From assembly GCF_022867865.1 (NCBI RefSeq), contig NZ_JALIEC010000003.1:248001-312000 (forward strand): a stretch of 64,000 bases of DNA, in the 5' to 3' direction. The stretch comes from Phaeobacter sp. J2-8 (GTDB lineage Bacteria > Pseudomonadota > Alphaproteobacteria > Rhodobacterales > Rhodobacteraceae). Under the pieces are notes generated by a model. That model was given only the letters and a program-made list of their open reading frames with translations, was not told the DNA's origin and ran no database searches. Positions 62,851-64,000 of this stretch are shown here, one piece after another (the stretch's first letter is position 1; each line of letters begins with the position of its first letter). The position numbers were made by a program, and so were the translations under genes.

Positions 62851-63705
62851 TTACTGGCCGTCGAACAGGCGGGCGGGATTGTGGCACATGATGTTTTGGA
62901 TCTGTTCGGGCGTCACCCCACAGGCCGAAAACAGCCTCGGGATGGCGTGAGAGTCGACATTCCGAAACGGCTCGATCTCGCCAAATGCGCGTGTCTTGCG
63001 TTCCGGGCCTCCACTGGTGTGCGGCCAATCTGAGCCCCAAATGATATGGTCGGGGCGCAGGGCGACGCATGCGCGGATCAGGGATATTGCCCGGGTTCGC
63101 GCGCTCTCCGGTGTGGCGCCAAGTTTGTAGTCCGCTGACATTTTTATCCAAACAGGCTCAGAGTCACATTTTTGGAGCAGGTCGATCAGGTTGCTTTCGG
63201 GGGCCTGTGCGCCGATGCCCGCGAAATGGTCCAGAACGACGGGCACACCCGCGTGTGTGATGAGTTCGACGTGCCGCAGCACGGCGTCGATTGGTGCATA
63301 GATCTGAAGGAACATGCCGCTGCCCGCGAGGGCCGAGGCCATCGCCTGAACCGCGTGCGCGCCCGCATCGACCTCGGCCCCGCTGACCAGGTTGACACGA
63401 AAACCGCGCACGCCGCTGGCGCGCATTTCGGCGATCGTGGCATGGTCGAGGGTCGCAGGGTCGGCCACCGCCACGCCGCGCGCGCGGTCGCCAAGGGTGT
63501 CGAGCGCCTTTAACAAACAGGTGTTGTCGCTGCCATAGACGCTTGGTTGCACCACCACGGCGCGATCAATGTTCCCCGCCGCCATGATGCCAAGAAGGTC
63601 AGGCACACTGGCGTCGCCGGGCGTGTAGCTTCGCTGGTGCGCGAAGGGGAAGACGCGCGGGTCGAACAGGTGAACATGCGTGTCCCAGGTGGCATTTTGC
63701 GTCAT
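62851..63705 (-). CDS. Amidohydrolase (PF04909-type lactonase/hydrolase)
   Basis: A 284-residue protein with the metal-binding HxH near the N-terminus (DTHVHLFD) and the C-terminal WGSDWPH motif. This amidohydrolase_2 family includes sugar-lactone and lactone-like hydrolases. Convergent with the FCD regulator gene; the start ATG at 63705 (MTQNATWD) is chosen over a longer upstream frame. Fits a lactone step feeding the acid-sugar pathway. Confidence 0.88.
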   Translation of the reverse strand: MTQNATWDTHVHLFDPRVFPFAHQRSYTPGDASVPDLLGIMAAGNIDRAVVVQPSVYGSDNTCLLKALDTLGDRARGVAVADPATLDHATIAEMRASGVRGFRVNLVSGAEVDAGAHAVQAMASALAGSGMFLQIYAPIDAVLRHVELITHAGVPVVLDHFAGIGAQAPESNLIDLLQKCDSEPVWIKMSADYKLGATPESARTRAISLIRACVALRPDHIIWGSDWPHTSGGPERKTRAFGEIEPFRNVDSHAIPRLFSACGVTPEQIQNIMCHNPARLFDGQ

Positions 63706-63909
63706 GTCAGATGTTCCAAAATGTGGGCACGCGCCGCCGTTGGCAGTGACGATCTGCCGAAGGTTTCTTGACCCTGTTGCACTGCGGCCTCTGTGCCGCA
63801 TTGCTGAGGTGGGGCAGAAGGCAGGGATTCAAGCGCGCGCGCATGAGATGACAATGGGATGTCCTTGTTTCGGGCCGTGTTTTGGGCCGTGCGGCAAAGG
63901 CGCGAAGTC

Positions 63910-64000
63910 TCAGGCGGGGTCGGGGGCAATTGCGCTGTCGCGGCTGACGCCGTGGGCTTCAAGGATGTCACCGACCCGACCGCTGCGCGCCAATTCGGCG
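63910..64000 (-). CDS. C-terminal fragment of an unidentified gene (partial)
   Basis: The last 29 or so codons of a frame that enters from the right edge and stops at 63910-63912 (ending RDSAIAPDPA). It is on the same strand as the amidohydrolase, 204 bp upstream of it. Too short to name a family. Confidence 0.35.
   Translation of the reverse strand, partial: AELARSGRVGDILEAHGVSRDSAIAPDPA

Noticed and set aside
63702-63971. 89-residue frame upstream of the amidohydrolase
   Set aside because: GTG start without ribosome-binding site, low-complexity Pro/Thr/Ala composition, no recognisable domain; stop overlap with the next start could be chance.
1-64000. tRNA, rRNA, integrase, transposase, toxin-antitoxin and restriction genes
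   Set aside because: None could be recognised on either strand by reading motifs; a dedicated tRNA or repeat scan was not possible here.

Overview
The window looks like chromosomal DNA of a Rhodobacterales bacterium, most likely the Roseobacter group of Rhodobacteraceae. The strongest clues are a SAM/SAH riboswitch in front of metK (a class known from Rhodobacterales), the run miaB / phoH-ybeY-corC-lnt-metK, abundant TRAP and tripartite tricarboxylate (TTT) transporters, two copies of a GC-rich hairpin repeat, and high-GC coding sequence. I found no rRNA, tRNA, complete insertion sequence, prophage or CRISPR array.

Layout. 1-8.5 kb, minus strand: a fused TRAP permease (cut by the window edge), a sulfatase, a LysR regulator, a periplasmic thioredoxin with CcdA, an EamA exporter, xylulokinase and a glycosyltransferase-like protein. 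8.6-18 kb, mostly plus strand: housekeeping genes miaB, phoH, ybeY, corC-like, lnt and metK, with an OmpA-like protein and a lipoprotein that share a small domain. 17.5-23.1 kb: an XRE-cupin regulator followed by two translationally coupled dimethylglycine/sarcosine-dehydrogenase-type flavoenzymes. 23.2-28.2 kb: a conserved hypothetical gene, a decayed segment, a BTAD-like regulator and an RTX-type calcium-binding protein. 28.2-30.8 kb: the Kdo operon kdsD-kdsB-kdsA. 30.8-36.4 kb: idi, a cytochrome c, rarD, an RluA-family synthase and pheT. 36.7-38.8 kb: a scar in which four or five neighbouring genes are reduced to fused ends. 38.9-46 kb: a dipeptide/oligosaccharide-type ABC transporter and a TerC-like protein. 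46-64 kb: a catabolic island with a TRAP and a TTT transporter, two GntR regulators, an SMP-30 lactonase, aconitase, an AbrB-type membrane protein, OtnC, OtnK, an Asp/Glu-racemase-like protein, an isopropylmalate-dehydrogenase-family enzyme and an amidohydrolase.

Most interesting biology. The 46-64 kb island encodes the last two steps of acid-sugar (tetronate) breakdown, 3-oxo-tetronate kinase and 3-oxo-tetronate 4-phosphate decarboxylase. It lacks the usual front-end enzymes LtnD, OtnI and PdxA2, and instead carries a beta-decarboxylating-dehydrogenase-family enzyme, an aconitase and a racemase-like protein. That is a plausible undescribed route; one chemically sensible option is oxidative decarboxylation of a C5 aldarate to 3-oxo-tetronate.

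Caution on quality. Six genes (phoH, metK twice, the BTAD-like regulator, cytochrome c, the SMP-30 gene and the racemase-like gene) carry small frame-breaking indels. Three of the seven breaks (metK 16899-16901, SMP-30, racemase-like) lie in C/G runs of three or more, and phoH and metK are conserved housekeeping genes (metK is normally essential). I read most of these as sequencing or assembly errors rather than real pseudogenes. The scar at 36.7-38.1 kb could be a real set of deletions or an assembly chimera.
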